Part shown: positions 8,273 through 17,207 of the stretch, one piece after another
Position numbering within the stretch: position 1 is the first letter of the stretch
Layout: every line of letters begins with the position of its first letter
Assembly: GCA_000431815.1 (NCBI GenBank)
Contig: FR889212.1
Span: 1 to 53,927 of the forward strand
DNA: 53,927 nucleotides
Direction of reading: 5' to 3'
From: Butyrivibrio sp. CAG:318
Lineage (GTDB): Bacteria > Bacillota > Clostridia > Lachnospirales > Lachnospiraceae
The notes under the pieces: model-generated
The model's input: only the letters and a program-made list of their open reading frames with translations
Database searches by the model: none
Told to the model about the DNA's origin: nothing
Translations under genes and position numbers: made by a program

Positions 8273-10279
8273 TTATTCATCATATTGTACAGGAACGAAT
8301 TCCGTACGGTATTTATTAAGATAAATATCCTCGATATTATAACTTATGACAGCATCATATTCGGCCACATAATCATATGACACATTTATTTCTCCGTCAT
8401 ATGTAATCACCGCATCTTTGTCTCCTGACGAATAATAATAACTTTTTACGAAATTTCCGTCATAATCATAATAGTCATAATAGAACTGGATAACGTCTCC
8501 CTTCTCAAAATCAATCATGCTTCTTGAAGGGAATGAGGATGTATCATCCTCCGAATCAATATAATATCCGACAGCTTTGCCGTTCTTATTATTGTTGTTA
8601 TCCCAGTAAACCATTATTTTGATATCTGTTTCGTTATTAAGCACTGCCGGCACATATCCGTATGAATATTCCTCACCGTCCGTCTTGGTTCCTTCTTCCT
8701 GCGCATAGAACGGTACTATCATTCCGTTTAATGCAACCCATGTGTAATCAAAATCGACAATAAGATTACCGTCATCATCAAAATCATACACATTATTCAT
8801 ACCAAGGTCAATATATCCCGAACCGTCATCAAGCAGTACCTGCAGTTTTAACTGTGATACCAGGTCCCACTGACTGTCACTGAGTTTTAACAGATAATGT
8901 CCGTTTTCATAATCAAGTTTCAGGTCATCCTGTGTAAGCTGCTCTGTCTGCGCAACATATTTTTCTCCGACAGATGCATCATACCAGTCATATTGTTCAT
9001 AATCGTTATCGTCAAAAAGCCAGCCGAAAAATCCTCCAATCGAGTCATTTTCCTGTGACGTATAAGCGACAATATTGGCGAAAACATCAAAAAAATTCTC
9101 ATATTCACCATATCCTAACACATCTCCGAGATGATCTGCCGTATTCTGGTATGCATCAAGATACATATACGGATAATACATCGAAAGTCCGCAGGCCTCA
9201 TCAATATTGCTTACATTATATACAACCGCTTTATCCAGGGCATGCAGTAAATCATCCGAACCTTCAACATCAAGTCTTTTAACATAATCCTTTATGTCTA
9301 TCTGATCATATTCTTCTTCTCCGTATGATTTTGCATTGCTTCTGGCTTCAAGTATCTTATAATACCCATTATTTTCCAGACTGTCAAGCGACCTCGTCAT
9401 ATATGCAGCAAGTTTCTCCTGAACATCAAAAATACAGCTCAGATCAATAACCGACATTGTCTTTACGTCCCAATTATCATCCTCGTTGTTATTGATATAT
9501 CCATCCGCAATCATTTTACAGATATCAGCTGCCGCCATATCCGGATTATCATCCAATGCATTGAGCCAGTCTGTGTAAAACCAGCCGCCTCCGGGTTCAG
9601 TCTCTTCTGATGCAACAAGATAACCGGCATAATCTGAAACAGCTGCTGCCGTCTCAATTCCGGCCATCAGGCATGCATCGAATCCGATGAAATCCATATG
9701 TATGCCCGCATCCTTAAGTGCCCACGCGACATCATCAAGCATCAGTTCATCATCCGTGAAATATTCATCATATCCGAATCCCATGGCTGCGCCGCCGCCA
9801 TGATTCCAGAAAATCAGGCTGTATCTGTCAGCCGGACAATTTCCGGCTGCCCATGTTATAAAATCAGATACGCTTGATTTGTCCACCATACTTGTTCTGC
9901 CAAGATTCTCTTTCTCAGTTATTTCTTTATTCCTGATGACAAAACGCTGTGTCTCTCCTCCGGTCACTTTATTATTATGCCATTCCTTCGTACCTCCGGT
10001 CTGAAGTACGACGGTCACATTATCGCCTATCCCGGATTCGATCATTTCATTGATATCTTCGGTTGCACAGGCAGCATCACTTTCAAGATCAGAACCTATC
10101 ATATATACCATAACAGTATAACCACTCTTATCATCCGGTTTACCGGATGTACTCTGTGAAATATCGTCAAAAATTATTCCGCCTGTCACTACCATGATTA
10201 TAAGTCTTATCACTACAACAAGCGATATCCCAATAATTGCCATAACCTTTTTGCCGTTATGTTTTCCGGTTGTTTCCAT
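8273..10279 (-). CDS. Membrane-anchored clostripain-family (C11) cysteine peptidase
   Basis: 668-residue protein with an N-terminal signal anchor (about 12-38) and an extracellular C11 peptidase domain. Catalytic His160 lies in WNHGGG and Cys203 in FDACLM, both typical of clostripain. The later half is long and Asp/Tyr-rich, with beta segments containing many DDDG and YDYD stretches, perhaps calcium-binding. No sorting motif or second anchor is seen, so it is probably held by the N-terminal helix. The start was chosen because AGGAGG precedes the second ATG of the frame by four bases; an ATG six codons earlier lacks this. A HAD phosphatase gene follows 19 bases on. Confidence 0.88.
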   Translation of the reverse strand: METTGKHNGKKVMAIIGISLVVVIRLIIMVVTGGIIFDDISQSTSGKPDDKSGYTVMVYMIGSDLESDAACATEDINEMIESGIGDNVTVVLQTGGTKEWHNNKVTGGETQRFVIRNKEITEKENLGRTSMVDKSSVSDFITWAAGNCPADRYSLIFWNHGGGAAMGFGYDEYFTDDELMLDDVAWALKDAGIHMDFIGFDACLMAGIETAAAVSDYAGYLVASEETEPGGGWFYTDWLNALDDNPDMAAADICKMIADGYINNNEDDNWDVKTMSVIDLSCIFDVQEKLAAYMTRSLDSLENNGYYKILEARSNAKSYGEEEYDQIDIKDYVKRLDVEGSDDLLHALDKAVVYNVSNIDEACGLSMYYPYMYLDAYQNTADHLGDVLGYGEYENFFDVFANIVAYTSQENDSIGGFFGWLFDDNDYEQYDWYDASVGEKYVAQTEQLTQDDLKLDYENGHYLLKLSDSQWDLVSQLKLQVLLDDGSGYIDLGMNNVYDFDDDGNLIVDFDYTWVALNGMIVPFYAQEEGTKTDGEEYSYGYVPAVLNNETDIKIMVYWDNNNNKNGKAVGYYIDSEDDTSSFPSRSMIDFEKGDVIQFYYDYYDYDGNFVKSYYYSSGDKDAVITYDGEINVSYDYVAEYDAVISYNIEDIYLNKYRTEFVPVQYDE

Positions 10280-10358
10280 TTTCCCTCCTGTATCCACACA
10301 CTCTTACAACGATATATTACACTATTTTTAACCGAAAATAAACCTTTATCTTTTAATG

Positions 10359-10386
10359 TTTACTTTTTTTTCGAAATGGCTATAAT
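10359..10386 (+). promoter_or_regulatory. Promoter for the phospholipase C-like gene
   Basis: TTTACT (10359-10364), a 16-base spacer rich in T and perfect TATAAT (10381-10386) lie 25 bases before the ATG, so the leader is very short. The surrounding 132-base gap holds only this and, on the other strand, the ribosome site of the clostripain-like gene; no clear minus-strand promoter was found. Confidence 0.6.
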
Positions 10387-10411
10387 GTTAGGGTGACAGG
10401 AGGTGTTACAT

Positions 10412-11374
10412 ATGCCGGGTTTTGTAACTCATTATATTTTCGGCGTTAATGCTTATAAGCAGATTGATAACAGTGATATTCATAATATAATATATCGCAA
10501 TAGACAAGCGTATAGTCTCGGGCTTCAGGGGCCGGATTTATTTTACTATTTTATGCCGGCCTCACTTGGTTTCAAACCGAATATTGCCAATATCATACAC
10601 AAGAAGAAGACCAACGAATTTTTCAGACAGTTGATAGCGTCGGTTTCATCTCTTACAAGGCATCAGGACTATGAGACCGCTTTTGCGTATATCGAGGGAT
10701 TTATGGGTCACTATCTTCTGGATACGGCGATGCATCCTTATGTATATTCAAGAGTCGGCACTTCGATTTCTAACCGCACGCTCGGCGAGCATTTTGCAAT
10801 TGAAACTGATATAGACAGAGAAGTTCTCTGGAAATATAAGAAAAAACACCAGACGGATTTTCCTCATTCTTCATGTATAAGGCTTTCACCCCGTGAGCGC
10901 AGTGTTATTGCCCGAATCCTTAGCATTGCCATACTTGCCACATACGATATTAATGTGACTACCAGGCTGATCAAAGCTGCTATGGTAAGTTTTAAAATTG
11001 AAAGTTCCATGCTTATAGATGAAAAGACATACAAACATAATATTATCCAATTCATTGAAAAACGTACACTTGGATATAATATTATCTCTCCGTTACTGAT
11101 CAATGAAGTCAGACATGTGGATGATCCATGCAACCTTTCACATGAGCGCTGGGCTAACCCATGGGATAAGGATAATTGCAGTACGGAGTCTGTTTTTGAA
11201 ATAATGGAATCCGCTGCATCCAAATATGCTTCGTATATGATCAAGATGGCTGATGCACTTGATGATGCATTTGAAGTCATTGAAGATAATTCTCCGGCAA
11301 TTCTTGAGATGTTATGCAACAATTCATATAACAGCGGTCTGGACTGCCGCAAAAAGCTTAAACGCGACAAATAA
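10412..11374 (+). CDS. Zinc-dependent phospholipase C family protein
   Basis: 320-residue protein of the Zn_dep_PLPC family. It begins MPGFVTHYIFG, with His7 in the position of the first metal ligand of these proteins, followed by LGLQGPDLFYYF and by a histidine-rich segment FMGHYLLDTAMHPYVYSR, the expected zinc-ligand block. There is no signal peptide, unlike secreted clostridial alpha-toxins, so it is probably cytoplasmic. Its substrate is unknown. An upstream GTG lies inside the ribosome site, so the ATG with AGGAGGTG 5 bases before it is taken as start. It is monocistronic. Confidence 0.82.
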   Translation: MPGFVTHYIFGVNAYKQIDNSDIHNIIYRNRQAYSLGLQGPDLFYYFMPASLGFKPNIANIIHKKKTNEFFRQLIASVSSLTRHQDYETAFAYIEGFMGHYLLDTAMHPYVYSRVGTSISNRTLGEHFAIETDIDREVLWKYKKKHQTDFPHSSCIRLSPRERSVIARILSIAILATYDINVTTRLIKAAMVSFKIESSMLIDEKTYKHNIIQFIEKRTLGYNIISPLLINEVRHVDDPCNLSHERWANPWDKDNCSTESVFEIMESAASKYASYMIKMADALDDAFEVIEDNSPAILEMLCNNSYNSGLDCRKKLKRDK

Positions 11375-11384
11375 TATTTTAAAA

Positions 11385-11408
11385 GCCGTTGGCATTTAAA
11401 CCAACGGC
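11385..11408. terminator. Bidirectional terminator between convergent genes
   Basis: GCCGTTGG/CCAACGGC stem with an 8-base loop, followed by seven T on the plus strand and TTTTAAAATATT on the minus strand. It serves both the phospholipase-like gene and trpS. Confidence 0.88.
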
Positions 11409-11414
11409 ATTTTT

Positions 11415-12497
11415 TTATCTATATTTTTCTATCTGTTCTTTAATAAGTGCACCATCATCGAAATAATTAATCTTCATGGATGCCCTTACCTCAGCAAGTG
11501 TCTGGGCTGCCACAGCCTCTGCTTTACGGCTGCCTTCTTTGAGAATGTCATATACAGCAGGTATATCCTTCTCCCACACTTTACGACGTTCACGAATCGG
11601 AGCAAGTTCCGACTGTATTACATTGTTAAGGAACTTCTTAACTTTAACATCGCCAAGTCCGCCCCGGCTGTAATGTGCTTTAAGTTCATCCAGATCCTTG
11701 TACTCAGGAAGAAACTCCTCAAAATGTTCAGGCTTGCAGAAGGCATCAAGATATATAAATACAGGGTTGCCTTCAACCTGTCCCGGATCTTCCACACGAA
11801 GATGATTAGGGTCGGTAAACATTGACATAATCTTCTTGCGGACATCTTCTTCCGTATCCGAAAGATATATGCAGTTACCGAGTGACTTACTCATCTTAGC
11901 CTTACCGTCCGTGCCCGGAAGTCTTAAACATGCCTTATTCTCCGGAAGAAGAATTTCCGGTTCTACAAGCGTCTCACCATATACCGTATTAAACTTATGA
12001 ACTATTTCCCTTGTCTGTTCAATCATCGGCATCTGGTCTTCACCTACGGGAACAGTCGTCGCCTTAAATGCTGTAATATCTGCCGCCTGGCTTATAGGAT
12101 ATGTGAAAAATCCGACCGGAATGCTTGCCTCAAAATTACGCATCTGTATCTCTGACTTAACTGTAGGATTACGCTGAAGTCTCGACACTGTCACAAGATT
12201 CATATAATAGAATGACAATTCTGTAAGTTCCGGAACCATTGACTGTATAAAAAGTACCGACTTGGCCGGGTCAAGTCCGCATGCCAGATAGTCAAGTGCA
12301 ACCTCTACTATATTCTGCCTTACTTTCTCCGGATTATCCGCATTATCGGTAAGTGCCTGTGCATCCGCAATCATAATATATATATCATCGAACTTACCCG
12401 AATTCTGTAATTCCACACGTCTCTTAAGTGAACCTACATAATGTCCGACATGAAGGCGTCCGGTAGGTCTGTCACCCGTCAATATAACTTTACTCAT
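11415..12497 (-). CDS. trpS: Tryptophan--tRNA ligase
   Basis: Class I aminoacyl-tRNA synthetase charging tRNA-Trp. The HIGH signature is HVGH (16-19) after GDRPTGRL and the KMSKS loop is intact (KMSKSLGN). At 360 residues it is slightly longer than the classic B. subtilis enzyme. The ORF extends seven codons upstream, but GAGAGG lies 8 bases before the chosen ATG (MSKVILTG). The leader is only about 45 bases, too short for a T-box, so Trp-specific antitermination is not expected here. Confidence 0.94.
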   Translation of the reverse strand: MSKVILTGDRPTGRLHVGHYVGSLKRRVELQNSGKFDDIYIMIADAQALTDNADNPEKVRQNIVEVALDYLACGLDPAKSVLFIQSMVPELTELSFYYMNLVTVSRLQRNPTVKSEIQMRNFEASIPVGFFTYPISQAADITAFKATTVPVGEDQMPMIEQTREIVHKFNTVYGETLVEPEILLPENKACLRLPGTDGKAKMSKSLGNCIYLSDTEEDVRKKIMSMFTDPNHLRVEDPGQVEGNPVFIYLDAFCKPEHFEEFLPEYKDLDELKAHYSRGGLGDVKVKKFLNNVIQSELAPIRERRKVWEKDIPAVYDILKEGSRKAEAVAAQTLAEVRASMKINYFDDGALIKEQIEKYR

Positions 12498-12539
12498 CTT
12501 AAAAACCTCTCGTTTCAATAATGTGATATATTTAATTTT

Positions 12540-12568
12540 ATAATATCATTGTAAAAAGTCAAGTACAA
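12540..12568 (-). promoter_or_regulatory. Promoter for trpS
   Basis: On the minus strand TTGTAC (12563-12568), a 17-base spacer and TATTAT (12540-12545), 43 bases before the start codon. A nearby TTGACT is badly spaced for any -10. Confidence 0.55.
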
Positions 12569-12571
12569 AAA

Positions 12572-12600
12572 AACCGCCCCTTAGGTATGAAGAGGCGGTT
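12572..12600 (-). terminator. Terminator after the DUF6465 gene
   Basis: AACCGCC stem with a GGCGGTT partner (one interior mismatch) and a run of seven T on the minus strand. Confidence 0.88.
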
Positions 12601-12621
12601 CTGTGTCGGTTACTATATAAT

Positions 12622-13104
12622 TTAGAACAAATCAACTTTTCCGGCATATTTGCTGTTAATTACATAATATGCTGCTGATTCTTCCGGCTTAAGATATACC
12701 TGAAGAGACTTAATTGATGAAGCTCTGTGTCCGTCTGCAACATAAGCCTGTGTAGCTCTTTCAATCACTGCATCAACCTTAGCTTCCTGTCCTGCGAACT
12801 GAACATATACTTCTGATACAAGTTCATTCTTCTTCTCTGTAACTTTAGCAGCAGTCTTCTTAACTGCTTTCTTAACTGTATCTTTAGTCTCTGTTGCCTT
12901 ATCAGCAACTTTCTTAGACTCTTCCTTAGCTGTTTCCTTAACCTCTGCAGCTTTCTCTGAAGCAACTTTAACTGTCTCTTTGGCAGCCTCTGCTGTCTTG
13001 GATGCTACTTCCTTAACTGTGTTTCCTGCTTCTTTAACCGTTTCAGCTGCCTTAGCCGCTGTAAACTTAACTGTCTGCTTGACTCCGGTTGACTTTCTAG
13101 ACAT
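12622..13104 (-). CDS. DUF6465 protein with histone H1-like/phasin-like repeat region
   Basis: 160-residue protein in two parts. Residues about 10-95 are a repetitive helix of Lys, Ala, Glu, Thr and Val (AAETVKEAG, AAEAAKETV, AAEVKETAK, KKAVKKTAAK), like phasins, apolipoproteins or bacterial H1-like proteins; the last third of it is strongly basic. Residues about 98-160 are a compact DUF6465 domain (VYVQFAGQEAKVDAVIER, then YLKPEESAAYYVINSKYAG). The start is set by AAGGAGGG 8 bases before ATG; a longer frame has no ribosome site. It is monocistronic, with its own promoter and terminator. DNA or polymer binding is inferred from composition only. Confidence 0.82.
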   Translation of the reverse strand: MSRKSTGVKQTVKFTAAKAAETVKEAGNTVKEVASKTAEAAKETVKVASEKAAEVKETAKEESKKVADKATETKDTVKKAVKKTAAKVTEKKNELVSEVYVQFAGQEAKVDAVIERATQAYVADGHRASSIKSLQVYLKPEESAAYYVINSKYAGKVDLF

Positions 13105-13179
13105 AACAAATTCCCTCCTTGAAAATAAAAATATCCACAAATATGTATATTTTGTGTCACCTGTCTTAACCACGGATAT

Positions 13180-13208
13180 AATATAACTCATTTATCAGAA
13201 AAAATCAA
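13180..13208 (-). promoter_or_regulatory. Promoter for the DUF6465 gene
   Basis: On the minus strand TTGATT (13203-13208), a 17-base spacer and TATATT (13180-13185). The -35 box starts just after the stop codon of the upstream esterase gene, and no terminator separates the two. Confidence 0.65.
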
Positions 13209-13211
13209 GGA

Positions 13212-14180
13212 TTATTTATTATCATTGGTAAAAAGCCTTAAGCAGAAATTATAAAGCGCATTCTGCCATACCGTTGTCTGATGTCCGCCATTCGTATCAT
13301 AAAATATATGTTCAATTCCTTTTTCGGTCATCATCCGGTCAAGATCATATGTCACCCATCCGCACACATTATCTTCGTTGCCCACCTCTAACATAAGAAG
13401 TTTAAATCCGCCATACTCCGGGTCGATCACCAGGTCATCCAAAAGCGGATACATAACCGTTTTCTTTGATTCTCCTTTAACAACACCCGCTGTTGAAAAT
13501 GCCCCGGCATATCCGAAGATATCCTGGTGTTTGAAAGCAATGTATATAGTGTTACGGCCACCCATGGAATTTCCTGCTATTGCTGTATTATCCCGTCCGG
13601 TTTTAACAGGATATTTTTCTTCAATATACGGCATAAGATAATTGATCAGGTCTTCTTCTGTCTTGTCATATATCGCAATTCGTTCTTCTATCGGCAGATT
13701 ATCGGCATCTTCTTCTTTATTTACTTCACTGTTAGGAAGCACAACAATCATATCCGGAACATTATTAAAATAATTAAGATTATGGATTATCACATCCGCA
13801 TCCTTATTAATCCATGTTTTATGGCTGCCTCCGAGTCCATGCAGAAGATACAACACAGGATATTTTTTATCATCGTCATAATCATCCGGCAGGATTACGG
13901 CTGCGTGTCTGTAGGTATCTGTTACTCCTGAATAATATTTTATGACATCAGGTTCTCTGTATGCAAAGCCCGGCTGCTTCGTGGCGAAGTATGGGTTATC
14001 GTCCATATACTGCGCAATTCCCTGTTCATTGGTCTCCTGCTCATATGAAAGAACTTTCTTTCTGATATGATTTCTGTAGGAGTCCGCACCAAAAAGGACT
14101 GCAGCCACCGTCACGATAACCGCCGCACACAAAACAGCCGGTATTATCACTTTTCTTTTTGAAAATTTCTTTCTATCCAT
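13212..14180 (-). CDS. Membrane-anchored esterase, esterase D/CE1 family
   Basis: 322-residue alpha/beta hydrolase of the esterase D (CE1, feruloyl/acetyl esterase-like) family. An N-terminal anchor (about 9-31) exports it. The domain shows YLLHGLGG (oxyanion loop), the nucleophile elbow GNSMGG and a catalytic His in GGHQTTVW; the acid is likely Asp in LEVGNEDN. The family removes feruloyl, acetyl or similar groups from plant polysaccharides, which fits the adjacent galactanase and amylase, but the true substrate is unknown. AAGGAGC lies about 10 bases before ATG. Its promoter has an unusual 19-base spacer. Confidence 0.85.
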   Translation of the reverse strand: MDRKKFSKRKVIIPAVLCAAVIVTVAAVLFGADSYRNHIRKKVLSYEQETNEQGIAQYMDDNPYFATKQPGFAYREPDVIKYYSGVTDTYRHAAVILPDDYDDDKKYPVLYLLHGLGGSHKTWINKDADVIIHNLNYFNNVPDMIVVLPNSEVNKEEDADNLPIEERIAIYDKTEEDLINYLMPYIEEKYPVKTGRDNTAIAGNSMGGRNTIYIAFKHQDIFGYAGAFSTAGVVKGESKKTVMYPLLDDLVIDPEYGGFKLLMLEVGNEDNVCGWVTYDLDRMMTEKGIEHIFYDTNGGHQTTVWQNALYNFCLRLFTNDNK

Positions 14181-14213
14181 TATTTCAAGTGCTCCTTGGT
14201 TATTCTTTATCAG

Positions 14214-14244
14214 AGTATAGCACCTGAAGTAAGGTTAAGGTCAA
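14214..14244 (-). promoter_or_regulatory. MerR-type promoter (19-base spacer) of the esterase gene
   Basis: On the minus strand TTGACC (14239-14244) and TATACT (14214-14219) are separated by 19 bases. An imperfect dyad (ACCT.AA....TT.AGGT) spans the spacer. Over-long spacers with a central dyad are the hallmark of promoters activated by MerR-family regulators. No MerR gene is in the window apart from the MerR-like DUF1836 protein, which is 7 kb away. Confidence 0.55.
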
Positions 14245-14246
14245 TA

Positions 14247-16976
14247 TTAATTTGAATTTTTTACAGTTTTTTTATAAATTTTACTGCCTGTAATCATAAC
14301 TGTCACAACAGCCGCACCAAGCATTATAACAAGCTTAAACAGTCTGCCATCGCCGGCTCCTACATCCGGATTTTTCTCTTCCGGTTTATTATTACCGCTG
14401 CCATTATCGCCGCTGTTATCGCCACTGTTATCACCACTGCCGTTACCACTGTTGTCACCCGAGGGTGTGTCGTTGTCACCTGATGGTTTATCATTATCTT
14501 CATCTGAAGGCTTGTCATTATCCTCATCAGATGCCTTTACAAGTGTAAGTGTGAAGTCATCAAGTGTTCCCCACGCACCGGATGGGAGTGAAAGTGCTGC
14601 GCCGATTGTAACGGTTCCGTCTTCACCTACAACAATTTCTTCAATAACAGGATTCTGCCATGTGGTCCATCCCACAAGTTCAAATGAAGCGTCCTGTCTT
14701 ACACCTGATGATATGGCATAGATTGCATTAACTGCACCGGCTGCATCTCCGCCCTGTGCTGAAACTGTAAATCTGTATGTTCCGGGTTTAAGACCGGTTA
14801 TTGTCTGAGATACGTCAAATGCATAATCACTACCCTTCCAGAAATGAAGCGAATAATCTCCGCTTGCTGCATCAGCTGATTTATTCTGGTAATCTGTTGC
14901 ATCCGCATCTCCTGTGATAACCCACATGCTTCTGTCAGAATCTTCAAAACTTGGATTGACTACATAATTATGTGCTTTTACATTGACATTTAAGACAGCC
15001 TTTATATCACATCCCTGAATTGTTCCGTAAAATACATATGTGCCTTCTTCTAATGTAGATACGTCAGTGCCATTGGTATCCCATGTTACATTTCCTTCTC
15101 CGGTAGTTCCGTCATTGTAATAAACAATAACCCTATCCGGAAGTGTAAGTGCATCTCCAGCATTAATTTCTACATTAAGAGCTTCGGCCGAATCTACTTT
15201 AACAGTTGTCTTTGCACCGGTTCTGACATATTTATACACATTGAGTGATGCTAATGGTTTTCCTGCAAAATCAAACATAGCCTGATTGTCCCATGCACTT
15301 CCGCCATACCATACTCCTGCATCATCCGGATCATATTCAACGGCATGGCTTGATGCCCATCCTGATCCTTTGCTTTCCCATATTGTTTTATTTGATGCAA
15401 GTATATCTTGCGATAACTTTTCATTCTCATAAGCATATTTAACAGGAATCCATGCAGGTTCCCAGTAAAACATACCTATTCCGGCACTTCCGATGTCCGC
15501 AACAGCCTGAATTACATCCCTGACAACATTTGCCTGTCCCTGTACCGTTGCGTTGTATCCGCTTACAAGATCCGTTGCTGAATTTTTAATTGTGTTTTCA
15601 TGTCCGTCTCCATCCTGCATTGTATATGCATATGATGTTTCGGCAACCATAACTTTCTTGCCGTATGTATCGGCAATATTTTTGAGTACCGATGTCAGAT
15701 TGGACATTGTTCCATGCCAATATGTGTAATATGATGATGCAAAAACATCATAATCAACATTATTGGCTGCCAGCTTTTCTGCAATCGAGGCATAGCTTCC
15801 GGCATTTTCAGGGTTAGTAAAATGCAGTGCTATAAGTATATTGGCATCAACCGCTCTGACAGCCTCGCTTCCTTTGTTATACAAAGCGCACTTGGATGTC
15901 ATATCTGTTTCGCCGCACATACCGTTATTGGTTTCGTTTCCAACCTGCACCATTCCAACATCAACTCCGGCAGCTTTTATTGCTGTTAATGAGTCATATG
16001 TGTAATTGTAAAGTGCTGTTTCCTTTTCTGTAAGGCTCATGCTGCTCCATGCCTTCGGAGCTTTCTGTTTAGCCGGATCTGCCCAGAAATCGGAGTAATG
16101 GAAATCAACAAGTACCTTCATTCCCGCATTAGTCGCAAGCTTTCCGATTTCAATAGCTTTATCAAGGTCATTATCACCTCCGCCATATCCGTTTCCGTTT
16201 GCGTCATAAGGATTATTCCATACTCTGACTCTTATCCAGTTAACACCGGAATCGGCAAGGAGATTGAAAAATCCCTGTTTATCGAGCGCATTGCCATCCC
16301 AATCATAGTATACAACACCCGATTCTATTTCAGAGATGTAAGATGATACATCCATTCCTGTAATAAAATCATCCGATAATCCCTTTACTTTTTTGACAAA
16401 GATATCTGCATCAACAGTCGTATCTGCTTCTTCCGTATCTCCGTCAGTCTTCTCAATCACAAGATTATCGATATTTCCCCAATATGTTGCTGTTTCCGTT
16501 CCGCCAAGTGTAACCGTAACCGTACCCTGTGCGTCAAGAACAATCTCGTCAGATGTAACTGTCTGCCACGCATCCCATCCTGTCGTTATTATTGCATCTG
16601 ATGTGTAAAGCTGTGTTCCATCAGCTGCATTCACCGACAGCTTAAGTCCCGAATTCATTTCTGCTCCGGATATATCAAGCGAAACCTTGTATGTGCCGGC
16701 ATCAAGTGTTCCCGTCGTATAAGATGCGCTTACTTCCGTATCAGCCTCATACCACGGTAATGTAAGCGTAAATGTTGTGTTATTTGACGCATACTGATCT
16801 ACCGATACTGTTGCACTGTCCCAGCTAAGATTCCATTCATCCGCCGTACCTGTTTCAAAATCTCCGTTGCCTAACATTACATTCTGAGAACCCTTTACGG
16901 GCGACAACGCCATTGAACCAATTGCCATTGCCGCCGCCAATCCGACAGCCGTTGCCTTTCTTACAATACTCTTCAT
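14247..16976 (-). CDS. Surface-anchored endo-beta-1,4-galactanase, GH53
   Basis: 909-residue secreted enzyme cleaving beta-1,4-galactan side chains of pectin. Order: signal peptide (1-29), carbohydrate-binding CBM61-like domain (about 33-175), GH53 catalytic domain (about 200-590), Big_4-like Ig domain, a second galactan-binding-like domain (NPSFEDSDRSMW onward), an Asp/Ser/Gly/Asn repeat linker (encoded at about 14387-14531) and a C-terminal hydrophobic helix with basic tail. Acid/base Glu is in VGNETNNG and the nucleophile Glu in VAETSY. NPDVGAGD before the last helix looks like a variant sorting signal. GGAGG precedes the ATG. A LacI-type operator lies at its transcription start. Confidence 0.92.
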   Translation of the reverse strand: MKSIVRKATAVGLAAAMAIGSMALSPVKGSQNVMLGNGDFETGTADEWNLSWDSATVSVDQYASNNTTFTLTLPWYEADTEVSASYTTGTLDAGTYKVSLDISGAEMNSGLKLSVNAADGTQLYTSDAIITTGWDAWQTVTSDEIVLDAQGTVTVTLGGTETATYWGNIDNLVIEKTDGDTEEADTTVDADIFVKKVKGLSDDFITGMDVSSYISEIESGVVYYDWDGNALDKQGFFNLLADSGVNWIRVRVWNNPYDANGNGYGGGDNDLDKAIEIGKLATNAGMKVLVDFHYSDFWADPAKQKAPKAWSSMSLTEKETALYNYTYDSLTAIKAAGVDVGMVQVGNETNNGMCGETDMTSKCALYNKGSEAVRAVDANILIALHFTNPENAGSYASIAEKLAANNVDYDVFASSYYTYWHGTMSNLTSVLKNIADTYGKKVMVAETSYAYTMQDGDGHENTIKNSATDLVSGYNATVQGQANVVRDVIQAVADIGSAGIGMFYWEPAWIPVKYAYENEKLSQDILASNKTIWESKGSGWASSHAVEYDPDDAGVWYGGSAWDNQAMFDFAGKPLASLNVYKYVRTGAKTTVKVDSAEALNVEINAGDALTLPDRVIVYYNDGTTGEGNVTWDTNGTDVSTLEEGTYVFYGTIQGCDIKAVLNVNVKAHNYVVNPSFEDSDRSMWVITGDADATDYQNKSADAASGDYSLHFWKGSDYAFDVSQTITGLKPGTYRFTVSAQGGDAAGAVNAIYAISSGVRQDASFELVGWTTWQNPVIEEIVVGEDGTVTIGAALSLPSGAWGTLDDFTLTLVKASDEDNDKPSDEDNDKPSGDNDTPSGDNSGNGSGDNSGDNSGDNGSGNNKPEEKNPDVGAGDGRLFKLVIMLGAAVVTVMITGSKIYKKTVKNSN

Positions 16977-17008
16977 AAAATACCTCCATAGATTATAAAT
17001 GCCTATAT

Positions 17009-17024
17009 GCGCAAACGATTGCGC
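17009..17024. promoter_or_regulatory. LacI-family operator at the GH53 promoter
   Basis: Perfect inverted repeat GCGCAA-ACGA-TTGCGC. The CGCAAACG core is typical of LacI/GalR-family (MalR-like or GanR-like) operators. It lies 13-29 bases past the -10 box, around and just after the expected transcription start, a position that blocks elongation when occupied. Confidence 0.78.
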
Positions 17025-17037
17025 TCTCCATGGTTTG

Positions 17038-17066
17038 AGTATAACACTTTCACATATTTTCGTCAA
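17038..17066 (-). promoter_or_regulatory. Promoter of the GH53 gene
   Basis: On the minus strand TTGACG (17061-17066), a 17-base spacer and TATACT (17038-17043), followed directly by the inverted-repeat operator. Confidence 0.78.
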
Positions 17067-17121
17067 TACAGCATAGAAATATTGTGAATATTTAACAAAT
17101 TCTTTTGTTGATTATTGATAA

Positions 17122-17165
17122 AAACCCCTTGTCCATGGTTTATCGAACCGCTGAGCAAGGGGTTT
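17122..17165 (-). terminator. Terminator after the alpha-amylase gene
   Basis: A 10-bp stem AAACCCCTTG/CAAGGGGTTT encloses a smaller GGTT/AACC stem. On the minus strand it ends in five T. It isolates the amylase gene from the GH53 promoter. Confidence 0.88.
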
Positions 17166-17207
17166 ATTATATATCCGCGCTACCGTTTGCGTTGCCGGTA
17201 TTACGCT

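Noticed and set aside
12498..12621. T-box riboswitch in front of trpS
   Set aside because: The leader is about 45 bases, far below T-box size, and no T-box core sequence was found.
17165..17200. A second CGCAAACG-like operator near the amylase 3' end
   Set aside because: Only a half-site (CCGTTTGCG) is visible, without a matching arm, and it lies downstream of the amylase stop.
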